Assembly: GCF_004115215.2 (NCBI RefSeq)
Contig: NC_041729.1
Coordinates: 138,874,056 to 138,938,055, forward strand
DNA from: Ornithorhynchus anatinus
Taxonomy: Eukaryota > Chordata > Mammalia > Monotremata > Ornithorhynchidae
DNA length: 64,000 nt
Direction of reading: 5' to 3'
The position numbers and the translations under genes were made by a program. Below, one piece after another: positions 35,002 to 46,424 of the stretch. The stretch's first letter is position 1. Every line of letters begins with the position of its first letter. The notes under the pieces were generated by a model. It ran no database searches. It was not told the origin of the DNA and saw nothing but the letters and a program-made list of their open reading frames with translations.

Positions 35002-36177
35002 CCTTTTGGGATGCACAGGCTGGTGGCGGGAAGTCCCTGAAGTAACTGCCTTCGTATTACCCACCTCTTCTAATGCCCTTTCACTAGAGTTCCTGTTCAG
35101 CTCTCCAAAACAGTTACCGTCCTCTGTAACTCTGTAACTCTGAGCCTCTGTGACTCTCTGATTGCCTTGTGGATCTTAGAGATTTTGAATCACAGTTCCA
35201 TGCTCCTAGAAAGGCATACTGCTGGGGAAATTCAGGTATTTCCAGCCTCGGAGTGAGCAGGAAGCTAAACAGAAAAAGAAATAAGTAAAAGGCAACAGAG
35301 AAGTAGAGGACCAGGCCCTATTGCCATCGAAATGACAGAGAGAAATATTTCATCTACCCAACAAATAGCTGATCAGAGTTTAGCTAGTCCAGAAATGGGC
35401 GTGTGGGTTCCTTCTCAGCTGACCCCAAAGGTAGTAGAAATGATCTGGAAACAATAGAAAGAAAATTTGGGGGTGCAGTTTCACATAGACAAAAAACAAA
35501 TCATACCCATGGAGTAAGAGTAATAACTTATTAAGCATTTATTCAGGATTTCATGTTTGTAGATCACCGTACTAAGTGCTGGGAAAGTATACAGAGGTGG
35601 GAATGAGATATAGTTTCTGCTCCTACAGGGGTTCACAATCTGAGAATAGACGTGATGGACGGGGCCTGGAAACACACACAAGGAGTGAAGAAACAATAAA
35701 ACACCAATGTAGCGTAAAATATAATAATGATAAACAAAGAAGAAACAACAAACACCAGGGCGCAGTGGCTAGAGGATCAGTAATTCAGGTTCCATGTAGC
35801 TTAGATCTGAAGGCTCACTTATAGCCACGGTGCTGCCTGACCAGCCCCAGTCTTCCGGCGGTTTGGTGGAGATTTCAGGCTGCAGGTGCTGTTTGCTTTC
35901 CCTCTAGGGCAGGGGAAAGCAAGATGAATCTCCTCTCCCCCAGTAGATCTAATGCTAAAAATCATAGCTCTTTTACACATAAGAGTACAGGTCTTGGGGG
36001 CAGTGGAGGAATCCTAGGAAAAACAAATGGGCATTGACCGGCTATCTCCACAGATCTGAATCAGTTTGGTTCACTGCGACCCTCCCTCCGAGTTGACCCT
36101 GTTGACTCCTGAACTCTGCAAAGGGGCCTGATTCTTCTCAGGACCACTCCTCTCCAAATTGAACCTGCTTGGGCTGG
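35002..36177 (-). other. Predicted intron and 5' leader of receptor D
   Basis: Non-coding. The leader from the acceptor near 35102 to the ATG is about 100 nt. Shared landmarks: tgaccccaaaggtagtagaa (about 35420) and tcttccggcggtttggtgga (35850). A reverse L2 scrap is at about 35535-35600. There is no large insertion. Confidence 0.6.
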
Positions 36178-36340
36178 GGTACTCACCAGTCTGCAAAGTG
36201 GGTTGGGCTTCCCCTCTCCGACAGGGGTTGTAGTGGGACTCTGGCTCATTCTTCAGGCTCTTTCACTTAGTACTTTGCTTGCACACAGTAAGTGCTCAAT
36301 AAATATGAATGAATGAATGCCCTGGGTATTTATGGTGAGA
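36178..36340 (-). promoter_or_regulatory. Receptor D promoter and exon 1, with L2 tail inserted
   Basis: Minus strand: CATAAATA at 36327-36334, then the donor GTGAGTA (GT at 36185-36186). Between them an L2 3' tail (about 36256-36320, ctcaataaatatgaatgaat) replaces the sequence found in E (catcagggctgaagttgtgg). It lies about 10-75 bp downstream of the TATA-like box, so it covers the expected transcription start. The receptor itself is intact. Confidence 0.5.
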
Positions 36341-37296
36341 AGGGACAGGGAAGAGCCACTTTGCAATTGCAAAAGGAAGACGTGCTGGGCTTTGGGTCTG
36401 CTGGGAGCCCCAGAGTAGCACCTGGTATCCAGAGTGATTCTGGCCCAGCAGAGACACTCGCACAAGGGAAAGGGTTCCTGGTGACATCACTTTTGAAGTC
36501 TGGCCCACAAGCTTTAAAAGATGTGTTGCTTTTTCCTAGTGCATGGGATGTGGGGAATACCAATTCCACATTTACCCTGTCCAAACTGTACAGGTCAAAT
36601 GGCTAGGAAGGGGGTGCAGGGGTGACAGGTGATTGGGGTCTGGGAAGAGAAGAGGAGGGAAGTTTCCTCGGTCTCAGGCTCCCATCTTCTCCCTAAATCT
36701 CCAGTGCCCAGAGTGGGAATGACCTGAGGAGTGGGGTGTTAGGAACCAGGAAGGGTCCATCTATGGATATACTTTTCTGTTGTTTCCCCCTTCTGCCCTG
36801 AGAAAAAAGTACCTCCATCTCCCCATGGAGGTCCAGGCAAAGCTTGTCAGAGGCCCAGTCAGAGCTCATGTAAGGCACACATGTAAATACCAAAGCCTCC
36901 CATCACAGATACAAAAGAACTGTGACTTGGCTAAATTCTGTTCAGTAGACTCTGTGGGCTGAGATGCATTAAGCTCCCAAGATCACCATAGATGCTGTGG
37001 TCAAATTGTCACATTCCCAGAAAAACTATCCACAAAAGACGGCAGGTCTCCAGAACGTTTCAAATGCATCCCTGACATTCTTATTCTTTGGCTTGGTCTC
37101 CTCTTCTTCGTGACACATACTTATAAACTCACCTCACCCCCTCCCCAGAAATAAGAATGAAATTGCTGTGTTTGTAGATCAAAAACCTTAAACGCCCTCT
37201 AGACTGTAAGCTGTCTGGGGGCAGGGAATGTGTTTATTGTTATACTGTACCCAACCAAGCACTTAGTACAGTGCTCTGCACCAAGGAAGCACTGAA
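36341..37296. other. Upstream flank of D, start of unit E
   Basis: Unit sequence with no gene. An EBF-like ttcctggtga lies at about 36475-36484. A plus L2 3' end lies at about 37195-37290. Confidence 0.55.
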
Positions 37297-37565
37297 TTGG
37301 GAGGAGCAGCGTGGCTCAGTGGAAAGAGCCTGGGCTTTGGAGTCAGAGGTCATGAGTTCGAATCCCAGCTCTGCCACTTGTCAGCTGTGTGACTGTGGAC
37401 AAGTCACTTAACTTCTCTGGGCCTCAGTTACCTCATCTGTAAAATGGGGATGAAGACTGTGAGCCCCACGTGGGACAACCTGATTCCCCTGTGTCTACCC
37501 CAGCGCTTAGAACAGTGCTCTGCACATAGTAAGCACTTAACAAATACCAACAAATATCAACATTA
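37297..37565 (+). mobile_element. Mon-1 SINE, full length
   Basis: From gaggagcagcgtggctcag to caaataccaacaaatatcaacattatt (tail partly repeated). Near-identical to the copies at 18127 and 23403. Confidence 0.92.
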
Positions 37566-38596
37566 TTCAATTAATATGACAGACTGACAAAAAGGAAACA
37601 GTTATTGATCCAGTCAGTGGGAATAACATGGAATTTTTCGCTAGGTGCAGGTTAGTTCTTGAGAAATAAGATGGCCTTTTGGAAAGGGCACAAACTTGGG
37701 AGTCAGACAATTTGGGTTCTTATCCCTGCTCTGACACTTGCCTGCTTCATGATTTTGGAAAATCAGTCAATTTCTCTTTTTCAAGTTCCTCTTCTGTAAA
37801 ATGGCTACGTAGGCTGGGAGGCCAATGTGGGACAAGGGCCGTCTTGTCTTGTCTTATGCTGTCAAGTCATTTCCGACCCATAGTGACACCACGGACACAT
37901 CTCCCGGAACGCCCCTCTCTCCATCTGCAATTGTTCTGATAGTTTATCCATAGAGTTTTCTTGGTAAAAATAGGGAAGTGGTTTACCATTACCTCCTTCT
38001 GTGCAGTCAGCTTGAATCTCTGCCCTCGACTCTCTCCCATGCCGCTGCAGCCCAGCATGGGGGTGTTTTGACCTGTAGTACATTGCCTTCCTCTCACTAG
38101 CCCCTGCCCAAGCTAGGAATGGAATGGGTACACCTCTGACTTTCTCTCCTATAGCCGAGACTGGTAGAGTACTGGAAACTCTCCAGGTGTGACCCTGAGA
38201 GGGGACAAGGGTAGTATCTCACCTGACTGTCTTGAATTTTAGCACAGTGCTTGGCACATAGTAAATACTTAACAAACACTACTTTTTCTAGTTCTTCATA
38301 TTCTTATTATTATTAATGAGGTTTAGATGAAAGATCTAGGGAGGACTATTCAACGTTGAAGAGGAATGGTTGTGGGCTGCTGAAAGACAACCTAAGCTAC
38401 CATATTTAGAGGACAGGATTCCCTATGGGAATTTACGGTCTCTACAAAGCACAAGCCAAACCCTGGTGTGTTGAGCACAGATCAGTAGGACCCAATGAGA
38501 TATTTCTGGAGATTGGGCTAGCCAAACTAACAAAGACCCTTCTAATATCAGAAGAAAAAAACCCAACACTTGAAACACTTTTCACTAAAATATAGA
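37566..38596. other. Far 3' flank of receptor E
   Basis: Unit sequence carrying the ancestral SINE (about 37640-37838 and 38212-38300), which is split by an RTE-type element. Unit marker ggacaggattccctatgggaa at about 38412. No gene. Confidence 0.6.
37839..38201 (-). mobile_element. RTE-type short element with 10-bp target repeat
   Basis: A 363-bp element bounded by perfect direct repeats GGGACAAGGG at 37829-37838 and 38202-38211. On the minus strand it ends in gtcggaaatgacttgacagc followed by a short taagacaagac tandem tail. That fits RTE/BovB-type LINEs and the short elements that use them. It interrupts the ancestral SINE of unit E and is absent from the same SINE in units A, B, C and H. 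The exact family is not identified. Confidence 0.6.
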
Positions 38597-40103
38597 TGCT
38601 GTAGAAGTAATAAATGAAATGGTCACTCCAGAATAGTGAGGGTTGAAAAGAATGTTGTAGCTCCACATTAATGAAACTGCTAAAGGTTTCCAGTTTCCCA
38701 GGATCAAGGAGCAACACCTGGGCCAAAATCAGATGCCTGAACACTGGGGCTCCATAGTGCTGCAACTGTTAAATGTCTCCAGGTTTCCCAGTCTCAGGGA
38801 GCAATATAAAAGCCAAAAACAGATGGAAGGCTGAAAACTATTTATGCCCACCTGACCTTAACAACTCCAAAGCTCCTGATAAACCCTCAGCACAACAACC
38901 AGCATGGGGACTGTCAATAAGCCCCCAACATGTAGGGCTCGGTGCGATCTTCCACCATCACCACCCTTGACTTTTTTTTAATTTTTATCATGGAAATCGC
39001 TAAATTCTTACTATGTTTCGGGCACTGTTCTAAGTGCTGGGATAGACGCAAGGTAATCAGGTTGGACACAGTCCATGGTCCAAATGGGACTCAGAGTCTT
39101 AATCTCTATTTTACAGAGGCGGTAACTGAGGCACTGAGAAGTTAAGTGATTTGCCCAAGGTCATATAGCAGACAAATGGCAGACCCAGAAGTAGAACCCA
39201 TGTCCTTCTGACTCCCAGGCCCATGTTCTATCCATTAGGCAAAACTGTCTGTCCATGCTTGCCAGCTGTTGGGGATGCACTCGTCATTCAAGACCCCAGG
39301 ATCCCTATCATTTGGGGATAATGTGGAGTTTGCTGTGACCTTGGGCAAAGTCACTTAACTTCTTTGAGACTCAGTTACCTAATCTATAAAATAGGGATGA
39401 AGACCTTAAGCCCCTTCTGCAACATGGACTGTGTCCAAACTGATTAGATTGTATCTACCCCAGTGCTCAATACAGTGCCTGGCACATTGTAAGTGCTTAA
39501 CAAGCAGCATTAAAACAACAAAAATTAAGGGTGTGAGATCCAAGATTAGCATGGCCTGTCCAGAGACCTGAGATATCTGTCCATCCTTGTCATGTGCCTT
39601 CACTGCATCAGTTAATCAATCATATTTATTGAGGTCATATTTATTGAGGATCATTTATATTATAAATTTTATAAAATCAATCATATTTATTGAGGACTCA
39701 CTGTGTGCAGAGCACTGTACTAACCACTTGGGAGAATAAATTTTACAGTATAACAGAGTTAGCAGACACATACCTGTAGTCTATATTCTTAGTAATCACT
39801 GCAAGTTACAAGTAATGATCTTTGGCTCTTCTGTGCATGTTTGCTGTCACTCTTTTACATTTTCCCAGGTTGTATCATCTGTGCTAAGAGCAACTGTTCT
39901 CATGAATAGAAGGAAAGAGCTGGTTCCCAGCTTGAAACCCAGAGTTTTCCTAGTGTTTCTTGTGCATGCTCACTAACTAGCTGCACTCTGAAACCTACTC
40001 AGGTGACCTCTAGAGTTAAGACCGATTCCCGACTGAACCAGGGGCCTGATCACTGGGCTGGCAGAGAGCACCTCTGTCCAGAGATCTCTCTGACCATCAA
40101 ACA
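38597..40103 (+). mobile_element. LTR fossil, family 2, unit E copy
   Basis: A block absent from units A, B, C and G but shared with unit F (45908-48174). It starts TG and ends ACA. Near-matching 5-bp flanks (ataga at 38592-38596, atagg at 40104-40108) fit a target-site duplication. A TATA-like gcaatataaaagcc lies at about 38802. Nested repeats: reverse SINE about 38985-39250, SINE piece 39310-39520, L2 end 39610-39790. Without them it is about 0.85 kb, most like a solo LTR. No coding capacity. Confidence 0.5.
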
Positions 40104-41162
40104 ATAGGGGATATAATGTCCAAATTGACATTTTTTTCTACAAGTTAGATTAATACTCTGAATCCAAGTAGTGTCTGTTCTTTTCAGCAAATGTTCAGAG
40201 TAGGTTGGGCAAAGGAGCCTCAGAAACAGGAGGGAGATCAGTAATCCAATCTGCTTACAGCTGACCATTCAATCTTGGACACTGGCAGCCTCTGCCATAA
40301 ATTGGTTTAGGGATCCAAATGCTCAAAGACAAATCTGCCTAGGCATTAGGGAAGATAGAAGTTCCTTCCCTCATCTGGCATGATCCAATGCTCAAAGACA
40401 AATCTGCGCAGTCTTTGAGGAAGGTAGGTGTTCCTTTCCACCTACAGCCTGATGTACAAACATGTTGAAATTCAGAACATTATAATAACCATCAGCTTAC
40501 ATTTATTAAGAAACAAAGAGAGTCTAGTATGGGGCTGCTATCGTACTACTGTCTTGAAAGTTCCCAATCAGCCAATCAATCAGTGATATTTGCTGAGTGC
40601 ATAGGATTTGTAGAGCACTGTACTAGGTGCTTGGGAGAGTGCAATACAATAGAGTTGGTAAACACATTCCCAGTTTTCAAGGAGCATACAAAGGAACTAA
40701 ATCGTTCTAGGGCACAACAGTCTCCATATGCTTATGAAGGGGAAAAACTGAGAAACTAGAGCTTATTTAGAAAGCTACAACTTGGTTATGGAAAAACATA
40801 CTGAGAGTTCATCCCTGAAGAGAGTAAAAATGAAGTTAATTTTCTGGGGTAGGAAGGTGTCCAGAGCTCTGACCTCATGGAGTTTGCTGCACTAAATCTC
40901 AGCTTGAGGAAGCAAGTTTTGGATGAAAAGCTAGGTTTAGAAAGGATTAGATTTCAACTATCAGCAAGTCTGTCCAACGTGTTCCGGTGCTAGCTGGGAA
41001 CTGGGCCAGCACTGCAAAGCTATCCACCTGACTTCCCCTTCAAGAGCAGCAGGGAACCAGACTTGGAAACTGGATCTTGCTCCTTTTTGTGCTCTCCTGG
41101 ACCTCGCACTGACATGGGGTGACTGAGTAAGAAAGTCTCTTGCCACCACGGTGGACCCAGGG
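40104..41162. other. Near 3' flank of receptor E
   Basis: Unit sequence resuming at atataatgtccaaattgac and running to the stop of receptor E. No gene and few repeats (L2 scrap about 40570-40660). Confidence 0.6.
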
Positions 41163-42122
41163 TCACTTTCTCTTGCCAGCCAACCCGATCAGATTCAGGA
41201 TCCCGAGTTTGATCTCCCTAGTCCTCAGGGCGTACACTATGGGGTTGAGAGCTGGGGGGATGACACTGTGCAGAACATTGAGGAGGACAGGGATGAAGGG
41301 CACCATCCTCTTTGCAGTGTGGGTAATGGGCAAGACGACAATTGCTGTGTAGAAGAAGAGGATGAGGATGATGTGGGAGCTGCAGGTGCTCAGGGCTTTG
41401 GAGGCGGCTTCGGCCGAGTGTAACTTGAGTACCGCCCGCAGAATCAGGGCATAGGAGACAATGATGAGACCCACATCAATGCCCAACAAGAACCAAGCTA
41501 TGGTCAACTGGAAAATGCTGTTGGCCTTCCTGTCATCACATGCCAGGCTGGTGACAGCCAGGTTGGAGCACAGACAGTGGTCAATCTCATTTCTGGAGCA
41601 GTAATTACGTCTTGCAGCCAGGATAGGAACTGGAATGGCTAGGAGCCCAATCCTGAAAACCATGAACATGGTGGCCTTGAGAACAAAGCCTTCTGTGATG
41701 ACAGAGGGGTAGCGGAGGGGGTGACAGATGGCCACATACCTGTCAATTGCCATGCATAAGAAGATGCCGGATTCCAGCCCCATAAAGGTGTGAATAGCAT
41801 AAATCTGAAAGAAACATTCTTGGAGGCTGATAGTGCGGGCATTGAACCAGAGCATGGCCAGGATCCTGGGCATGATGGTGGTGCTCAGACCCATGTCCAC
41901 CAGGGCCAGAACAGCCAGGAAATAGAACATAGGCTGGTGCAGAACCATTTCCTGCCATATAGTGAGCAGGATCATGGCATTGGCCAAAAGGGCTGAGAGA
42001 TAGAGAAGGGCCAATGGAAGGGAGAGCCAGTGCTGCCAGCTGTGAATGCCCGGGAAACCCATTAGGATGAACTCTGTGACCTGGGGACTAGAGCCATTGG
42101 AGGCCCCGATGGACACAAACAT
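41163..42122 (-). CDS. OR56B-like: Olfactory receptor E, OR56B-like, intact
   Basis: A complete class I olfactory receptor of 319 residues, the usual length. The start ATG at 42120-42122 gives [12 protein letters not shown] with an N-glycosylation site NGS at 9-11; an upstream in-frame ATG at 42185 lies in the leader and is less conserved. Features: [17 protein letters not shown] at 18-34, [10 protein letters not shown] at 61-70, Cys103 (TM3) and Cys185, [15 protein letters not shown] at 124-138, [14 protein letters not shown] at 174-187, [17 protein letters not shown] at 242-258, PALNPIVY at 290-297, ending LAGKRK with the family TGA. The splice acceptor is at 42226-42227 (tttttcccag|agatc) and the donor at 43388-43389. 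Cassette and coding exon are both undamaged, so with G this is the best candidate for an expressed receptor. Its closest relative by shared insertions is the decayed locus F. Confidence 0.95.
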   Translation of the reverse strand: MFVSIGASNGSSPQVTEFILMGFPGIHSWQHWLSLPLALLYLSALLANAMILLTIWQEMVLHQPMFYFLAVLALVDMGLSTTIMPRILAMLWFNARTISLQECFFQIYAIHTFMGLESGIFLCMAIDRYVAICHPLRYPSVITEGFVLKATMFMVFRIGLLAIPVPILAARRNYCSRNEIDHCLCSNLAVTSLACDDRKANSIFQLTIAWFLLGIDVGLIIVSYALILRAVLKLHSAEAASKALSTCSSHIILILFFYTAIVVLPITHTAKRMVPFIPVLLNVLHSVIPPALNPIVYALRTREIKLGILNLIGLAGKRK

Positions 42123-43382
42123 CCTTTTAGGATGCATGGGCTGATCACAGCATGTCTTTGAAGAAACTGTCTTTGTATTACCCAAACCTTCTAATTCCTT
42201 TGAATGAGGGTCCCCATTGAGATCTCTGGGAAAAAATAACTAACCAAAAATGGTTTGATTGTCTCTCTGACAATCTACTTGTCTTGTGCATCTGGGAGAT
42301 TTAACCTAGAAGGCTTCACTACTGGAAAAATACAAGTCTTCCGGCATTTGGAATGAGTGGGAAACTAAAGAGGAGAAGACGAAATCAGCAAGAGGCAACA
42401 GCAGAGTATCAAGCTATGCTCCATTACCAGCAAAATGGTGCATGGAAATATTCTCAGTGCCTGGTAGATAGCTGAAGAGAGTTTAGTGGCTGACCCCAAA
42501 GGTAGTAGAAGTGATCTGGAAAAAAGGAGAAGGGAAAGCTTTGGTGCAATTTCGAATGGCCAAAAAACCAATCGTTTTACCCAAGTAATAGTTGTAATGA
42601 TAATATTTACTAAATACTTACTGTGTGGAGAGTATTGTACTGAGTCCGGGCAAAGTATACAGAGGTGGGAATGAAGGTCCGTCCTTGTCCCTTGGGCAGG
42701 TTAACAATCTGAGAATACAAAAGGGGGAGAGGAGCTGGGAGACAAACATATTAGGAGTGATAAAACTATAAACACCAAAAGAGGGTAAAACATAAAGCCA
42801 AACGAATGTAACAAACACAATAACTGGCAAGGTTCTGTGGCTGAAGGATCACTATTTCAGGCTCCATTCATTCAATAGTATTTATTGAGCGCTTACTATG
42901 TGCAGAGCACTGTACTAAGCGCTTGGGATGAACAAGTCGGCAACAGATAGAGACAGTCCCTGCCGTTTGACGGGCTTACAGTCTAATCGGGGGAGACAGA
43001 CAGACAAGAACAATGGCTCAGAGTCCAAGCCTCACCCACAGTCACAGGGGCTGCCAGACCCGCCACAGTCTCCCTGGGGTTTTGTGGAGACCTCATGCTA
43101 CAGGTGCTCTTGTCCCTTCCTCTGGGATAGAGGAAGGCAGGATGAGGTGCAATCTCCTCTACCCCCAGAGAATCTATTGCTGAAAAATCATGGCTCTTTT
43201 CAACATAAAAATACAAGTCTTGGGGGCAGTGGAGGAATCCTGGGAAAGGTACGTAGGCATTGATCTGTAAACTTTGTCTGGTTCCTTTTGGTTCACTGTG
43301 AACCTCCCTCCGAGTTGGCCTTGCTAACTCCTATACTCCGAGGAGGAGTCTGATTCTTCTTCTCTGGACGCCTAGTCTGGGG
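42123..43382 (-). other. Predicted intron and 5' leader of receptor E
   Basis: Non-coding. The leader from acceptor to ATG is about 103 nt. Landmarks: gctgaccccaaaggtagtag (42487), tccctggggttttgtggaga (43070). A young reverse L2 end is inserted at 42864-43013, between the two halves of tcaggctccatgtggctcag. Confidence 0.6.
42864..43013 (-). mobile_element. Short young L2 3' end, minus strand
   Basis: Only about 150 bp, from cattcattcaatagtattt to gacagacagacaagaac. It matches the tail of the 9238-11125 L2 closely (reverse of acggcagggactgtctctat), so it is a recent insertion in the receptor E intron. Confidence 0.85.
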
Positions 43383-43640
43383 TACTCACCAGTGACCTGC
43401 AGAGGGGCCGGGGCTTCCTCTCTGACAGGGGCTGCAGTGGGACTCTGGCTCATTCTTCAGGCTCCATCAGGGCTGAAGTTGTGGTGCTCTGGGTATTTAC
43501 AGTGAGAAGGGACAGGGAAGAGCCACCGTGCAGTTGAGCTGGGCCTTAAGGCTGCAGGGAGCCCCAGAGTAGCAACTGGTCCCCAGAGCGATTCTGGCCC
43601 AGCAGAGCCCCTTGCACAAGGGAGAGGGTCCCGGGTGGCA
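43383..43640 (-). promoter_or_regulatory. Receptor E promoter and exon 1 cassette
   Basis: Minus strand: an EBF-like core (tcccggg on the plus strand at 43629-43635), TATA-like CTGTAAATA at 43494-43502 and the donor GTGAGTA (GT at 43388-43389). TATA to donor is about 110 bp. No repeat has entered. The TATA box is weaker than in A, B and G. Confidence 0.5.
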
Positions 43641-44354
43641 TTACTTTTGAAATCTGGCCCTCGTGCATTGAATAGGTGTCCCTTTTTTAAAATTTACGGG
43701 ATGTAGTGGAAACCAATTCCTCATTCACCCTGTCCACAGTGTAGAGTTTGAAAATGGCTAGAAGAGGGAAGGGAGCAGGTGATTACAGATGATTGGGATG
43801 TGGAAAGAGAACAGGTGGGAGGGTTCCTGGGTCTCAGGTTCCCATCCTTTCTCTTAATCTCCAGTACCCAGAGTGGGAATGTCCTGAGGAATGGGGTGAT
43901 GGGAACCAGATAGGGCCCAAGTGTGGGTGTACTTACCTTTTGCTTCATTTTCTGCCATGAGAATAAAGCACCTCTGTTTTCCCCTGGAAGTCCAGGCAGA
44001 GCTTGTCAAAGGTCCAGTCAGAGCTCATATGGAGCACACGTGTAAATATCGAAGCCCTAATGCCCCTTCACATATACAAAATAACTGACTTGGCTAAATC
44101 CCGTTTAATAGACTTTTCAAGCTGAAATGCCTTAAGCTCTCCAGATCACCATAGTCACTGTGGTCAGATGATCACATTCCCAGAATTGCAATCCACAAAA
44201 GCAAGCCTGATCTCCAGAATGTTTCAAACCTGTCCCAGCCATTCCTATTCTTCAGCATGGTCTCCTCTTCTTCTTGACATACACTTGTAAACTCACCCTG
44301 CCCCCTCCCCAGAAACAAGGGTGAAATTGCCACGGTAACAGTTCAAAAACTGTT
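43641..44354. other. Upstream flank of E, start of unit F
   Basis: Unit sequence without a gene, colinear with 14401-14832 plus 15456-15610 of unit A/B and with 60340-60960 of unit G/H. Confidence 0.6.
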
Positions 44355-44635
44355 AAAAAGGAGCAGCATGGCCTAGTGGATGGAGCAAGGGGCTGAGAAT
44401 CAGAAGGACCTAGGCTTTAGTCCTGGTTCCACCACTTGTCTGCTGTGTGAACTTGGGTAAGTCACTTTACTTCTCTGTGCCCCAGTTGCTTCATTTGTAA
44501 TATGGAGATTATGACTGGGAGCCCCATGTGGGACAAGGACTGTGTCCAACCTAATTACCATTTATCTACTCCAGTGCTTAGAACAGTGCCTGGCACATAC
44601 TAAGCACTTAACAAATGCCATAAAGATACCCCAAA
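44355..44635 (+). mobile_element. Mon-type SINE
   Basis: From aggagcagcatggcctagtgg to acaaatgccataaag. Moderately diverged. Confidence 0.8.
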
Positions 44636-45907
44636 ACAGTTCTTGATGCACCTGCTGGGGAGAATGTGAAATTCGTTACCAGGCGCAGGTGATTTTGGAG
44701 AAGCAAGGTGGTCTTTTGGCAAGGGCTTGAGCCTGGAAATCAGAGGATCTTTTTTTCTCATCTGGCTCTGACACTTGCTTGCTGCATGACTTTGGGAAGG
44801 CAGTTAATTTCTCTGTTCATTCATTCAATCACATGTACTGAGCTCTTACTGTGTACAAAACACTAAACACCAGGGGGACTACAATATAACAATAAACAGA
44901 TCCATTTCCTGCCCAACAAGCTCAGTCTAGAGATGGAGACAAACATTAATATAAATGACTGCATAAATTACATCTATGTACATAGGTGCTGTTGGGCTGT
45001 GAAGGGAGGTGAACAAAGGGAGGAAGTCAGGGCAAGGCAGAAGGAATTGGGAGGAGAGGAAAGGAGAGCTCTATGTGTGTGTCCTTAGCTGTAAAATGGA
45101 TTTTCAATTCCTGATTCCCTCCCTATGTAGACTGGGAGCCCCATGGGAGACACGGGTGGTATCTCAGCTTTCATTCATTCATTCCATTGTGTTTGAGTGC
45201 TTACTGTGTGCAGAACAGTGGACTAAGCACTTGGAAGTACAATTCAGCAATATAGAACAATCCCTGCCCACAACTGGCTTATAGTCTAGAAGGGGGGAAA
45301 CAGACATCAAAACAAGTAAACAGTACAACCACCTGATTGTCAAGTATCTACTCTAGCACTTAGTACCATGCTTGGTGCATAGTAAGCACTTAACAATTCT
45401 TATTCTTACTTCTCCTGCCACTTGTCAGCTGTGTGACTGTGGGCAAGTCACTTAACTTCTCTGAGCCTCAGTTACCTCATCTGTAAAATGGGGACTAAGA
45501 TTGTGAGCCTCACGTGGGACAACCTTATGACCCTGTATCTACCCCAGCGCTTAGAACAGTGCTCTGCACACAGTAAGCGCTTAACAAATACCAACATTAT
45601 TATTATTATTCTCTTTCTCCTTACTTTCTCCTTCTTCTTTCTTATGAAGAAATGTCAAAGAGGAATGGATGTGGGCTGCCAAGAGACAACCTGAGTAACT
45701 AGAATTTTCTGTCAGATTTAGGGGGACAGGAATCCCAATGGGATCTGAGGGTCTTCACAAAGCACAGGCCAGAGCCCAAGACTGCTAAGCAAGATCGGTA
45801 GGACCCAACCAGATATTTCTCCAGCCTGGCCTAGCTAAACTAGCACAGACCCATCTAATATCAGGAAAAAAGACAACCTTCTGAAATAGATTTCATGAAA
45901 ATATAGA
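44636..45907. repeat. Far flank of receptor F, repeat-rich
   Basis: The ancestral SINE (from about 44690) is split by two reverse L2 ends (about 44816-45085 and 45170-45335). Its tail reaches about 45400, where a Mon-1 SINE follows (45415-45612). The unit marker gggacaggaatcccaatggg is at about 45722. No gene. Confidence 0.65.
45415..45612 (+). mobile_element. Mon-1 SINE, head missing
   Basis: Begins at ctgccacttgtcagctgtgtg and ends in (ATT)n. 5'-truncated. Confidence 0.85.
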
Positions 45908-46168
45908 TGTTGTGGAAATAAGTAATGAAATGGCTGTCCCAGAATAGTAAGGGTTGAAAAAAACATTGTGGCTCATTATTGCTGAAACTACTAAATGTTT
46001 CAAATTTCCCAGGATCAATGAGCAACACCTCAGCCATAAACGGATACCTGAACAATGGGGCTTGATAGTGCTGACCTGCTATATGTCTACAAATTTCCCA
46101 GTCCCAGAGAGCAACATCATGTTGTCAAGACCAAGAAAGGGCAAGTCGCAGCAAAACAGCACAAGGGT

Positions 46169-46424
46169 TATGAGAAGCAGTGTGGCTTAGTGGAAAGAGC
46201 ACAGGCTTAGGAGTCACAGGTCGTGGGTTCTAATCCCAACTCCCCCACTTATCTGCTCTGTGACCTGGGGCAGGACAGAATTTCTCTGTACCTCAGTTTC
46301 CTCATTTGTAAAAAGGGGATTAAGACTATAAACCCCACATGGGACAACCTGAATACCTTGTATCTATTCCAGTGCTTGGCACAGAATAAGCGCTTAACAA
46401 ATACCATAATCATTATTATTTTGT
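46169..46424 (+). mobile_element. Mon-type SINE inside LTR fossil
   Basis: From gagaagcagtgtggcttag to aaataccataatcattatt. Absent from the unit E counterpart, so inserted after the E/F split. Confidence 0.82.

Noticed and set aside
35002-35064. Upstream ATG extending receptor D by 21 residues
   Set aside because: The same reading is present in E, but A and G lack the ATG, and the extension would precede the glycosylated N-terminus normal for this family.
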